NCBI RefSeq assembly: GCF_963576675.1
Contig: NC_088914.1
Coordinates: forward strand, 87,294,441-87,358,440
DNA from: Euphorbia lathyris
Taxonomy: Eukaryota > Streptophyta > Magnoliopsida > Malpighiales > Euphorbiaceae
Length of the DNA: 64,000 nt
Direction: 5' to 3'
Shown here: positions 53,041 through 63,464 of the stretch, in pieces
Position numbering within the stretch: the stretch's first letter is position 1
Layout: each line of letters starts with the position of its first letter
The notes under the pieces: model-generated
What the model was told of the DNA's origin: nothing
What the model saw: only the letters and a program-made list of their open reading frames with translations
Databases searched by the model: none
Made by a program: the position numbers and the translations under genes

Positions 53041-53470
53041 CATCGGTTGTCTTTATTAGATATGGATATTTCTGCTGTAATTTAGGAATATAATTGATTT
53101 GTAATTATCATGTTCACACATATATCTTGTGTATATATATCACATTATCAATGAATGGAAATGCAAGGATTCTACCTTTATCATGGTATCATGAGCCTAA
53201 TTTCTTTCCTAAAAACTCTCTCCTAAAATTTCTCTCCCTAATCCCACCCAAATCTCTTCTTTCTCTCTTCCTCATTCTGCTGTTCTTCATCCCTAAAAAC
53301 TCTACTGCCACCATGCCAAACAATGAACAAAACAATGGTGCCGCCGCCGCACCAACTCATCCGGCCCTCTCCATTATCAACATTACCTCCTTTATTCGTG
53401 ATCCTCTCGAATCCGGCAAAGGCCTCTATACCACTTGTATTTGGTTTTGGTCCAAAACTTCTAACTTCAA
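53041..53470 (+). mobile_element. Copia-4 5' remnant: LTR end, PBS, start of gag
   Basis: An LTR-like AT-rich tail ends in TTTATCA at 53183, followed by a PBS TGGTATCATGAGC (53184-53196) and a leader. An ATG at 53313 opens MPNNEQNNG, then HPALSIINITSFI, the usual start of a copia gag. Similarity fades near 53455 (WFW), where a duplicated block begins. The left LTR boundary is not fixed. The ORF runs to 53690 but the later part is not gag. Confidence 0.65.
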
Positions 53471-53489
53471 TTCTAATCTTTTGCTCAAA

Positions 53490-54470
53490 AGAGCCTCAAA
53501 ACCAAACCGAGCCGACCGAACCAACCCGAGTTTCAAGACAAGTTTTAATTTGCTTGAGGTCGGGTCGAGTTTCGAGACAGGTTGTAATCTGATTGAGGTC
53601 ACCTTCTTAGGCATGAGCTCAGTTTGTTTTCTTAACAAGCTCGAACCAAACTATCGAACTCAAATTGTTGTTCAAACTCGGCTCAAATAACAATTTATAT
53701 TCAAGCTCATCTCGAATAACAAATTGCTTATTATTCACAAGCCGCATTTAAATTAAAATTATTCATAAGCAAGATCTGTTCAAATAACAACTTGCTTATT
53801 ATAGCTCATTTTCTCAACTCAAATTTAAAAGCTCAGCTCAATTCAAGACTTTGAAAACTATAGTTCGCCCCGATATATTAACCCATAAAAACCAAAGTGA
53901 ACCAGTAAGCCGGAATCAAATCAGTAAACTGGATTAACAATCAGTTATCTATTAATTTTTAAAAAAAAATACTTTAAATTCTACAAGGACTTTTGTAGGG
54001 CAGTCAGTACTACTAACCATGCCGGATTTGAACTCATCTTCACTCTCTAATTTATATAGACTCTCTATTTTTCCTATTGTGTCCGATGTGGAATAGTGAA
54101 AATAAGAAAAGCCCTGTAGAAAGAACTCATGAAAACGCGAAAATAAAAAAAAACACGAAAACGGGAAAAATTATGGAAAACACGAAAACTTGAAAAAATA
54201 TGGAAAACGGGAAAACGTGAAAAAACACAAAAACGTGAAAGCTGTTAAAAATACGAAAATGTATTATTGGGGGAAACACAAAAACGTGTTTTTAACGAAA
54301 ATGTATTATTGGGGGAAACACAAAAACGTTAAAAACACGAAAACATGAATACACAAAAAGTGAAAAAAGGGAACACACGAAAATGCAATGAAATGGTAAG
54401 AACACGAAAACGTGAAAAACACAAAAAAAAAATATGAAAAAAATATTAATGTTAAAAACATGAAAAATCA
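53490..54470. repeat. Duplicated block S, copy 1
   Basis: Matches 56245-57130 in the same orientation: GTTTCGAGAC, CTCAAATTGTTGTTCAAA, AACAATCAGTTATCTATTAA, AAGGACTTTTGTAGGGCAGT and then A-rich AAAACRYG arrays (54120-54470). Non-coding. The spacing is about 2.7 kb. Confidence 0.85.
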
Positions 54471-55590
54471 GTTACCGGCTTCTCCCGTCTCTCCCCGAAT
54501 TCCTGCTGAACTTCAATTTTTGTTCGGAGAAAGGCACTTCTTATAAATTAGTTACCGGCCTCTCCCGTCTCTCCCCAAGGAGGAGACCTAACCCGGGTTT
54601 GTCGAGCTGGTACACTTAGCCCACATCAAGCGAGAGTCCAAAAGTATGTAACAAATAATTACAATTACATTTAACAACATATATAACTCAGTTATATATA
54701 AGTCATCCCACATCGGTTGAAGATATATATAGACTATCTCATTTATGTATTATAAATAAACAGCTACTTGCATCTTTATTTGATTGAATCTGGTACTAGT
54801 TCCAACTCGATCTGTGTGAAAGCCGTTGAATCGGACCTTGGAAATGCTAAACGGTTAAAATTAAATAAACTTAGCATCCAATGATTTATTTCGGTAACAT
54901 GGCTCTTATGCGGTGGAAATCCACTCGAGTTGTTGAGTTGGCCCCTACAATAAAGTTATAAATTTTTAAGGAATTAATTATATTAACTGTTATTATAATC
55001 TTTACAATAATAAATATTTTGAATTGTCATATTCCAATTATTAGTTCAATAAATTTCTTCAAAGACATCTACTAGAACTTTGTCACTTTCAGATTCATCT
55101 TAGTAGTAAACCTAATTCAAAAAAAATTTGTGTTAACTTGTTTCGCTTAGTGTCAATTTTATGTCGTCTTTTCGAATTATATGTAATTTTGTTGTGCTTT
55201 ATATGATAATGGTACTATTTTTAAATATTTAATATCATTTTTAAATTAGTATGTTAACACAAACTATAAAAAAATCCGCTAAGTCCAACATCATGTTAGA
55301 AACTCAGGTATTGTGTATATAACAATTTAGGAGGTTCAAATCAAATTTGCAAGTAATAATTATAATTTATTATCTTTATTAATAAAGTGACGTAAAAACA
55401 TGAGAGAATATAATAATTTAAAATATTCGTATCGTTTTCGGGTTAGCATATCAATCCTAACCCAAAAATTTACGTGTTAGTTTCGTGTCAATCTAAAAAA
55501 TGACATATTACCTGATTAAAAAAAATGACGCATTACCTAATAAGCTAAATTCAAATACAAAAATTGTGCCATGTAATTGGATCGTGTGTA
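54471..55590. repeat. Repeat unit U, copy 3 (uninterrupted)
   Basis: The most complete U unit: upstream part (54490-54660), RNA copy 5 (54705-54975), downstream part (55200-55590). Comparison shows where copies 1 and 2 were broken by later insertions. The motif GTTACCGGC.TCTCCCGTCTC occurs twice at the start (54472, 54550). Confidence 0.8.
54705..54975 (+). ncRNA. snRNA-type RNA unit, copy 5 (complete)
   Basis: USE ATCCCACATCG (54705-54715), TATAAATA (54751-54758), spacing 35 bp. The body runs from about 54785 to GGCCCC at 54940-54945. Helices: CAACTCGA (54803) with TCGAGTTG (54925), TGCTAA with TTAGCA, GTGG/CCAC hairpin. Start GGTACTAGTT has lost the GGGGC partner of GCCCC. A 3'-box-like CAATAAAGTTATAAA follows. 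See copy 7 for the family description. Confidence 0.7.
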
Positions 55591-56244
55591 CATCATTAAA
55601 TGCTTGTATATATTTAGTTTATTTCTGTATTTATATTTCAATCAATATACTTTCAGGGAAATTATTCAATACATTCTTAACCTAACATTTACTATCCCAA
55701 CAATAAGATCAGTTCTTCGATCCATTTGGACTTTTTTCCCTTCTTATAATTTTGATCAAAAACTGAAAATTCTCTCCCCAAAATCACAAATCCGAACAAC
55801 AATAATTGTAATTATAAAAATAATTGATGCGAGACAACCCGAGAACCCTGGAAATGGATGAGTACTAGTCGGAAACATTAAAATTTACGTTTTTTTTTAT
55901 AAAAAAAACCATGAAATCATACATATTTTTTATGACGATTTTGCATTTTTGGTCACAAAAAATTAATTTATGCTTCGGCAGATGAATCTCCCGCCTGGCC
56001 AAGCCAGATGGGAGATTCATCCGCCTAGACATAAAACATGCGGATTCTCTCAAAAAAAAAAAAATGTTTTGAATTTTTTTTATGAAAATGGTAAAATTGT
56101 TCAAATGGAGACGACGATAAGTAATTTGGAGGCAGTAAATAACAACACCCATTTTTAAATGCTTTCAATTCACCGATTCAATGTTGGCCAAAAATCTTTA
56201 TTATTCTCTCTCTTTGCAACTGAGCTTTAGGGCTCTAAACAGAC
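55591..56244. other. Non-coding; a short strong hairpin
   Basis: 55980-56022 forms a hairpin: GATGAATCTCCC then CCTGGC pairs with GCCAG then GGGAGATTCATC, about 17 of 19 positions, loop of a few bases. The flanks (AAAAATGTTTT, GACGACGATAAGT) recall text near 33200. No coding sequence supported. Confidence 0.5.
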
Positions 56245-57130
56245 TGAAGACCGAACCAAACCGAGTTTCGAGACGAGTTTTAATCTTTTTGAGGTCACCT
56301 GCTTAGGTATCGGCTCGGTTCGTTTTCTTAACGAGCTTACGAGCTTGAACCAAGCTATCAAGCTCAAATTGTTGTTCAAATTCGGCTCAAATAACAAATT
56401 ATATTCAAACTCATCTCGAATAACAACTTGCTTATTACTCACAAGCCGCATTTAAATTGAAATTATTCATAAGCAAGATCTGCTCAAATAACAACTTGCT
56501 TATTATAGCTCATTTTCTCAACTCAAATTTACAAGCTCAGCTCAATTCAAGACTTTGAAAAATATAGTTTGGCCTGATATATTAACCCATAAAAACCAAA
56601 GTGAACCAGTAAACCGGAATCAAATCAGTAAACCGGATTAACAATCAGTTATCTATTAATTTAAAAAAAAAAAATACTTTAAATTCTACAAGGACTTTTG
56701 TAGGGCAGTCAGTACTACTAACCATGCCGGATTTGAACTCATCTTCACTCTCTAATTTATATAGACTCTCTATTTTTCTTATTGTGTCCGATGTGGGATA
56801 GTGAGAATAAGAAAAGCACTGTAGAAAGAACTCATGAAAACGCGAAAATAAAAAAAAAATACGAAAACGCGAAAAATTATGGAAAACACGAAAACATAAA
56901 AAACATTATAAACACGAAAACTTGAAAAAATATGGAAAACAGGAAAATGTGAAAAAACACAAAAACGTGAAAGCTGTTAAAAACACGAAAATGTATTATT
57001 GGGGGAAACATGAAAACGTTAAAAACACGAAAATGTAAGAACACAAAAAGTGAAAAAATGGGAAAACACGAAAATATAAGGAAATGTTAAGAACACGAAA
57101 ACGAAATATGAAAAAAAAAAATAATGTTAA
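56245..57130. repeat. Duplicated block S, copy 2
   Basis: Second copy of 53490-54470. It shares the GGGATAGTGAGAATAAGAAA and CTCATGAAAACGCGAAAATA segments and the following A-rich array. Confidence 0.85.
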
Positions 57131-57720
57131 TAACATGAAAAATGTGTTTTTAACATTTTTTCACGTTTTCGTGTTTTTTGGCTTTCACATTTCACATTTT
57201 CTTGTTTGTTGTGTTGGTTCACGTTTTCATATTTTTCGCTTTTTTGTCATGTTTTCATGTTTTTTTTTGTCTTCCATTTTTTCACATTTTAGCTGTTTTC
57301 ACGTTTTTATGCTTTTCATTTTTTCCGTCTTTTCGCGTTTTCCACGTTTTTGTTCTTTTTATTTTTTTCCGTTCTTTTGCGTTTTCACATTTTCCTATTT
57401 TTTGTATTTTGTCACTTTTTCGTGTTATTCACACTTTTGTTTTTTTTTTTTTGCATTTTCTCACATTTCCGTGTTTATTTTTTGTTTTTGCATTTTCGTG
57501 TTTCCATTTTTTTCACGTTTTTGTATTTTTCGTATTTTGTCACATTTTTTTCGTGTTTTCACGTTTTTCGTTTTTTGTGTTTCCGCATTTTTGGATTTTT
57601 CAAGTTTTTATATTTTTCGCATTTTACAACCTTTTCATGTTATTCACGTTTTTTCATTTTTTTTGCATTCTTCATGTTTTCGTGTTTTTCATTTTCTCAT
57701 GTTATAATGTTAAATGTGAA
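56830..57720. repeat. Inverted array of degenerate AAAACRYG / CRYGTTTT repeats
   Basis: Left half (56830-57130) is A-rich with many AAAACACGAAAAYG units. Right half (57135-57720) is T-rich with TTTTCACGTTTTYGTG units, that is, the same repeat inverted. The strand switch is near 57135. The long Phe-rich ORF at 57084-57707 is an artefact of the T-rich half. Confidence 0.8.
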
Positions 57721-58113
57721 TTAAGAATATAATTTTCATATGATTTTTTAACAACAGTTGAACCTCGATTCAACCTCTAACCCAGTTTTTTTACCAATCC
57801 GGTTTTAACAATCATGGTAATAACAGAATACAATATGCAGCACGATAATATGATTAATGACTGAGGAGACAATTTCATTAATCATATATGAAATTATACC
57901 AGTTTTTACAGATAAAATTGTTCTCGCCTACGAATAGGGAATTCTGTACATTATCCCATAATAGTTAAATTTAGTTCCTCCTCAATAATTTAATTATTAG
58001 TTCCTTCTCTAAAACTGAATCATCAATCAAAATTTCAATGCTTTCCACTCCCAATTAGAATTTCACACCAAGAATCCCACATTGCAATTTAATTTCATCA
58101 TGAATTGCAGTGT
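57721..58113. other. AT-rich non-coding interval
   Basis: Nothing recognised except a short stretch near 58060-58113 shared with D1 (CCCACATTGCAATTTAA.TTCAT) leading into an snRNA-type promoter. Confidence 0.45.
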
Positions 58114-58165
58114 ATCCCACATCGGTTGAAGACTCACACATTGTCTAATTTATGTATTATAAATA
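58114..58165 (+). promoter_or_regulatory. Orphan snRNA-type promoter (copy 6)
   Basis: USE ATCCCACATCG (58114-58124) and TATAAATA (58158-58165) with exactly 33 bp between, as in the other copies. About 20 bp after the TATA box the text no longer matches the RNA body, so this is a promoter without its RNA. Confidence 0.6.
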
Positions 58166-58705
58166 AACGCCTCTTTGTTTCACATATTGTCCAACGGCTG
58201 AAGGCTCATCACATGTCAAAAAAAAAAAAAAAATCAGCTACAAATAATTAAGAAATTTGAAAGTTAAGAAGGCCACTCCCACATCGAAATATGCTTGCTT
58301 AAGTTATTTGCTAGGTCAGGGGAACAGGGGCACAAGAGGTATTTTCCATCTTGGTTCTGTCCCGTTTACAACCCTAAAGACGAAAAGATCAGCTCTTAAC
58401 AGGTTATGAATACCCATAGAACAACTAGACAAGAAATGAAAATCAACAAGATAACTGGAAGCCAAATATGCTTAGAAGAGCCTCAAAAACATGCTGCTAA
58501 ATTTTTTTAAATCCTATATATTTTACAAATATCGTTTCATGATTTTCGGTTTCAGTTTCCGTTTCCATGTAACATAATCCCAGACCTATTCAGGCAAAGC
58601 ATACAGGTAATTTTGTGGCTTCTAAAAACATTATATGAGGATAAGTTCCGAATATAATGAAGTTGTAAACATTATATGAGGAAAGAACACTCTATGTAAA
58701 ATTAC
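58166..58705. other. Non-coding interval
   Basis: Includes an A-run (58218-58232) and another isolated CTCCCACATCG (58276-58286) with no TATA at the right distance. The right end (58650-58705) is the intron next to the dihydroorotase exon. Confidence 0.45.
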
Positions 58706-58870
58706 CTCTTAAAAAACGTTGGCATAAAGTGAAAGGGCAACTGGAGCATTGTAAATTCCAGCACATCCACAAGGGCATTCTTTTCTCATCCTTCCATGAG
58801 GAGTACTATCACTCCCAAGAAAAAACCTTCTGTTGCCACAAGTCACAGCTAAAGCAATTGCTTCTCCTAC
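58706..58870 (-). pseudogene. Dihydroorotase exon fragment, copy 2
   Basis: Minus-strand reading: [40 protein letters not shown] and YANVF, then TAA where copy 1 has GAG, then GAG and the GTAATT donor. Same exon as 35041-35204; the Ala after DS is Thr and the Glu after PH is Gly, so it is decaying. The upstream side reads GEAIA before LAVTC and then loses similarity. Confidence 0.8.
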
Positions 58871-59362
58871 ACGAGACATAACGTAAAATGCAACACTATA
58901 AAATTGGTAAGCTAATTAATGCCATAAGTTACAGTGGAAAATCCTTTATTTTTTTTGTAGGAAAGAAGCATCTTTAAACCCCTAGTTTTTTCAATTTTTA
59001 TTGATTGAGCCTCTTATCAATCAATTATAATTGCCATTAAGCCTGTTTGTCAAACTACTTAGCTGTAAACATCTAATTAAATTAAAAGAGCTGAGATCAA
59101 AACATCCCAATTTTAACTTGGAATCCTAAAAAACAATTTATAACTTCTAGATTTGAGCCTAGGTGCACCTCTAGCAAGGTGCTAGGCTGAAAAAGGCGCA
59201 CTCAAACGCGAGCTCTTGAACAAACCACGCCTTTTGAACATACAAAGGGATGTGAAAGAACTTAACAAAAGGAGTGGAGGACAAAATCATTATGTCTTTT
59301 TTAACACAGATAGAAAGCAACTGCAGTGAAGGCTGCAATAAACAGTTGCTTATACCTGAAAA
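58871..59362. other. Duplicated flank shared with 36.95-37.18 kb, then non-coding
   Basis: 58880-59060 matches 36965-37190 (AAAATGCAACACTATAAAAT, AGTGGAAAATCC, GGAAAGAAGCATCTTT). With the exon copies this shows that 34.97-35.2 plus 36.95-37.2 kb and 58.65-59.06 kb are one duplicated segment. 59061-59362 has a small GGCGCACTCAAACGCG patch and nothing else recognised. Confidence 0.65.
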
Positions 59363-59837
59363 CTATGTTGCACGGAAACGGAAACGGATACGGAAACTGA
59401 AACTGAAACGGAAACGATACTGGGAAACGTAATTTCTGAAAAACATAGGAAACAGAAACGTGGGGGAAACGTGAAATATTAAAAATATAGGGGCATATTT
59501 ATAAATATTAAAAATATAATAATACATTAAATAAACAAGATTGAAGAATAAGATGAAGAAAGTTCAAGCTCAACAAGTAATTATCTCCTAAATACAAAGT
59601 TTCAATTTTTCTAATCTTAGATTAAACAGGAACTCCAAAATAGAAACTTTGAGTTTCTAGAATTTTAATCGAAATAGGTGGGGAACACCATTTAAAAATT
59701 GAGAAACACGATTCATATTTTTGGTAATTACGGAAACGTGTCCGGAAACGTTTCGTATCAGTTTCTGAGAGTTTCGGTTTCCCACATCTACCGGAAAGGG
59801 GGAAACGCTTGTCATGAAGAGTTCCCGTGCATTATAG
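59363..59837. mobile_element. hAT-like MITE with 8-bp target duplication
   Basis: Starts CTATGTTGCACGGAAACGG and ends CCGTGCATTATAG, flanked by the perfect direct repeat CCTGAAAA (59355-59362, 59838-59845). Many GGAAACG motifs inside, in both orientations near the ends. 475 bp, no transposase. An 8-bp duplication fits the hAT superfamily. Confidence 0.82.
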
Positions 59838-59959
59838 CCTGAAAATAAACAATTCTCATTACAGATGCAAACAAACCTCCTTTTTATCTTCAACAGGTTT
59901 CAGGATCTACTGAGGCATTTTTACAAACACATAGCAAGCAATAAATGAAAAAGGACAGG

Positions 59960-60417
59960 AAACTTACAGTGATAAACCATTCTTCACGAAAGGAATGAAC
60001 CTAACACATCTGAACTGAATCGTGAAGATTCCACAGATCATAAACTATATACCAACTTTACATCAAATTGAAGGATCTGCTATAGGCCTTCTCTAATAGC
60101 AGTCTGCCTATCAAATATCGCTTGAAACCTACATTCATCAAGCACAACCCATAAGCACAAACACAAACATAATCCTATAATGGAAAGGGGATAACGGATA
60201 CCCTCATTGGCCTATATTCTGATGTACATATTAAGGTGTACGGAATCTAACTCATAACATTTTGCTTCATCGTAAGTTTTAAATCGGAAGGAGCGACCAA
60301 GTAGAGCAACAAAAAGAAGGCATCCCACATCGGTAGAATTTAACTTAATGTTTCAGGCCTGTATAACAACAAAAAGAAGGCATCCCACATCGGTAGAATT
60401 TTACACCAAGAATCCCA
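59960..60417 (-). pseudogene. Duplicated block D2 with the membrane-protein-like fragment
   Basis: Block D2 (59960-60735) and block D3 (60738-61500) are a tandem duplication of about 760 bp; D1 is at 39.5-40.2 kb. The minus strand at about 60085-60215 again reads GIRYPLSIIGLCLCLCLW and ECRFQAIFDRQTAIREGL before a TAG. Family not recognised. In D3 a deletion fuses CRFQ to another frame. Confidence 0.45.
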
Positions 60418-60675
60418 CATCCCACATCGGTTAAAGGCTCACATAGGGTCCAATTTGTGTATTATAAATAAACAACTATTTGTTGTTTTCTGATTTAAAT
60501 TTGGGGCTAACTCCATCAGTTCGGCCTGTGTTAGAGCTGCTGAAACGGACCTTGGAAATACTAAACGGTTAATAAATAACCTTAGTTGTCAAGGATTTTT
60601 TAGTTCAGTAACGTGGCTCTAACGCGGTGGAAATCCACTCGAACTGTTGAGATGGCCCCTCCAATAGAGTTGTAA
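60418..60675 (+). ncRNA. snRNA-type structured RNA unit, copy 7 (complete)
   Basis: USE ATCCCACATCG ending 60429, TATAAATA at 60463-60470, 33 bp between: the Pol II spacing of plant snRNA genes. RNA expected from about 60495. Body 60503-60659 closes with GGGGC (60503-60507) and GCCCC (60655-60659). Further helices: CAGTTCG (60517) with CGAACTG (60640); GTTAGAGC (60530) with GCTCTAAC (60616); CCTTG (60550) with CAAGG (60590); ACTAA GGTTA with TAACC TTAGT; hairpin GTGGA/TCCAC (60627-60638). A 3'-box-like CAATAGAGTTGTAA (60662-60675) follows. It does not match U1-U6, U3, 7SL or the telomerase RNA template as I know them. Either an unrecognised stable RNA or a mobile repeat driven by such a promoter. 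Confidence 0.68.
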
Positions 60676-60737
60676 AATTTTAAGGATTTAATTCCGTTTT
60701 TGAATCTTTACAATAATTAATTTTTTTTTGAATTGTC

Positions 60738-61234
60738 CAATTGGAAACTTACAGTGATAAACCATTCTTCATGAAAGGAATGAATCTAACACATCTGAAC
60801 TGAATTGTTAATTCTCTAATGTCCGACTTTGTCCTATAGCACAAACCCAATTAAGATTCCACGGATCATAAACTATATACAGGCTTTACATCAAATTAGA
60901 ATTACAACTTCATTAGAAGGGAAGAACTCACTTGACACCGAGACTGTTTTGCAGCGAATTGAAGGATCTGCTATAGGCCTTCACTTGAAACCTACATTCA
61001 TCAAGCACAACCCATAAGCACAAACACAGACATTATCCTATAATGAAAAGGGGATAACGGATACCCTTGTTGGCCTATATTTTTAGCTTTTATTGTGGTC
61101 ATTGTGATGTATATATATTAAGGTGTACTGAATCTAACTCATAAGCCTAAATCTGAAGGAGAGACCAAGTAGAGCAACCTAAGGCTGGCTGGCTGGACAC
61201 AATGTTTCAAGCCTAAATCTCAGCACAAAGAAGG
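60738..61234 (-). pseudogene. Duplicated block D3 with the membrane-protein-like fragment
   Basis: Third copy of the block. It shares AAACTTACAGTGATAAACCA with D2 and TTAGAATTACAACTTC with D1. The reading frame is more broken than in D1/D2 (a stop after PLFIIG and an internal deletion of about 30 bp). Confidence 0.45.
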
Positions 61235-61490
61235 CATCCCACATCCGTGAACAATTGGATACCATCTATTTTGTGTCTTATAAATAAACCTACTTGGTTT
61301 TTCTAATATCATTAAATCTGGGGCTTCCTCCACCTCGGCCTGTGTGAGAGTTGACGGACTGGACCTTGGAAATGCTAAACAGTTGAGTAATCAACCTCAG
61401 CAGCTAAGGATTTAGTTCAGTGTTTTAGCTCTTACGCGGTGGATATCCACTCCGGGTGTTGAGTTGGCCCCTACAATTGAGTTAAAATTT
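61235..61490 (+). ncRNA. snRNA-type structured RNA unit, copy 8 (complete, best 3' box)
   Basis: USE-like ATCCCACATCC (61236-61246), TATAAATA (61279-61286), spacing 32 bp. Body 61320-61471 closes GGGGC with GCCCC. Helices: CACCTCGG (61331) with CCGGGTG (61452), CTAAAC-AGTTGA with TCAACC, CCTTG with TAAGG, GTGAGAG with CTCTTAC. The 3' signal CAATTGAGTTAAA (61474-61486) fits the plant snRNA 3' box CA(N)3-10AGTNNAA. Sequence differs from copies 5 and 7 at many paired positions while pairing is kept. Confidence 0.7.
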
Positions 61491-62196
61491 CAAGGAATTT
61501 TAAGGTTTCAAGTTCAATGAATTTGTACATTGTAACATGGATAAATTACCTCTTCACAGAGTAACCAAGTAGATTCAGATCCAGATGATTAAGGAATTAA
61601 AACTCTATTCTAGTTCTTCCATATCCTAGGTTAGAAGCGTAATAAGCCTGAAGGTAAAGCTGAAGGATAAAATAGTTAATTTCGGAACTGCAATTGAATG
61701 AACAAAATAAAAATAAAGTCTAGACCACAATAAGAAGGCTATGTTACCAAAAATTACTCAGAAACAGCAAAATTGCTCCAAAAACCTTGGAATTTGAGGT
61801 CTCCTTGCATAATAAAATCCCTTGAGAATTTCAACACTCTCGTAGTTGGTCCGTCTCTTTCTCATCTCCTAACTAAACATCCACAAAAAACGATCCAAAT
61901 TTTCTGCTGAATTCAATTTGAAAACCTCCAAAGCTTTTGTAGAGTTTGATTAGGTGATCTTCCCTCCTCAAAACCGGAAATCAAGCTCCTTGAACCCGAA
62001 AAAGGATAAACTAAGAAGTCCATAAATAAGTTTCCCAGCTGAAATAAGATTCATTAAAAATTAATGGATTTTTGTATATTTGAACTTTAATGTTATAAAA
62101 TGTAAAATTCACTTTTATATCAAGAAATGAAATTTAAGAATCATAATATTAATAGCGCTATAATTGAGAGTGCTTTACCAGTTGAAATGGTCAAAA
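61491..62196. other. Non-coding interval
   Basis: No ORF or repeat recognised. It lies 3' (minus strand) of the dihydroorotase last-exon fragment and may include its former 3' UTR. Confidence 0.45.
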
Positions 62197-62374
62197 TTAG
62201 GAGGAAAACCATGGTTGCCAGTGAAGTGTTTGTCCAGCAGACATTGGAATGATATCTCCAAATGAGAATGAGAAAGACTCAGGCACCTTCCAGGGAGTCT
62301 TGGTTTCTTGGAAGTCCATAGAAGTCTGGTCCATTGAAGCTTGTAAATGCCTCTAGGTTATCAAGTGCACCAGC
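62197..62374 (-). pseudogene. Dihydroorotase last-exon fragment
   Basis: Follows a TTTTTAG acceptor on the minus strand (62375-62382). It reads [20 protein letters not shown] and LPRN, then a deletion/frame change. The other frame then reads [20 protein letters not shown] and LHWQPW before a stop (62197-62199). This is the C terminus of plant dihydroorotase. It lies upstream, in minus orientation, of exon copy 2 (58706-58870), the wrong order for one gene, so the pieces are rearranged or from different copies. Confidence 0.82.
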
Positions 62375-63387
62375 CTAAAAAGACACAATAAGATTGCATC
62401 AAGTTCAATGGAGGCAGCATATTTAACGATCGGGAGTCTCAGAATGCTTTTTCCATATTCCGGGTAAATCTTAGTTATAAATTAAAGACATGAATAATGC
62501 AACATGACAATTAGAAATCACATCTCCAGCATCAACTGACCTAACAAATATATCCCCTCCAAGTTGACCATAAAAGCCGTCCCCCCCATCCCCCCTTCCC
62601 TCCGAACTTTGAAACAGCTGATTAATCCCTCAAACTTGTTTAAAGTGAACTATTAGCCTCATGAACCTGCTTAAAGTATGTTCACTTAGGACTTACGGGA
62701 GTTAATAATCTCATTTCAAGCAAAGGAAAATCCTAATGACAGGCCGTTGATAACTATGCACAGAAGAGCCAAAAACACCAAAGGAAAATCCTAATGACTA
62801 TTGAGGGGAAGAACATGAACAAACAAGGGGATTTGAAATTCAACAAAAGGCAGATTGCGTTTGACATGATAATAACGGAATTGGTGAAATGATTAAAGTA
62901 AATCAATGTCTTATAATGAACTTCAACAAAACTTGAAAATTCAAGATAGAATTACAAACAAAAATTCAAAACCCAAAACAGAAATACAGATTTGTAATTA
63001 CCGAAATGAAATCAATCCTTGAGTTGAGATTTGATTTGATTTTATTTCAGTTTTCTGTATGCAATTTTGTTACGAATAATGTACCTGCAATTTTGTGAGA
63101 AGAATTTTGTGAGAAGAAGAGTGAGCTTCTGTTGATATAGCTGCGATTTTGTGAGAGAGTAGTGTGAGCTTCAGTTGATGGCACGTGCAGCACACACGCA
63201 CGTGCTGCCGATTAGGGTATACATAGTATCTATGAAAATTAGAATTTAATTAAATTGTATTATAATTTATGAATGAATTGAGTTTAATAAAGTTAGTAAA
63301 ATACAGCTTTGGAAAATTATATGATTTGATTTGGTTGACTTTTGAATTTTTAAAATGTGTAGATAAACTGATTAGGTTGGCTTTGTC
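62375..63387. other. Non-coding; inverted counterpart of 22.97-25.29 kb
   Basis: 62755-63115 is the reverse complement of 22973-23157 joined to 25016-25290, without the solo LTR or the 50-bp duplication, so it shows the pre-insertion state. Near 63075-63170 GAAGAAGAGTGAGCTTC.GTTGATA-like text recurs twice. 62375-62754 has nothing recognised. Confidence 0.65.
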
Positions 63388-63464
63388 TTTTTTTTTTGGT
63401 TACAACTGAAAACAAGAGCGAAAAACACCGAACGAAAAGCTAAACGAAAGGAAATGAAGCTACA

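Noticed and set aside
57084..57732. Three overlapping Phe-rich ORFs that resemble membrane proteins
   Set aside because: They read the T-rich half of a simple CRYGTTTT repeat in all three frames. The hydrophobic content is a composition effect.
60503..60659. Telomerase RNA, suggested by an snRNA-type promoter and CTAAAC
   Set aside because: The body has ACTAAACGG, not a CTAAACCCTAA-type template, and that segment lies in a helix that covaries between copies.
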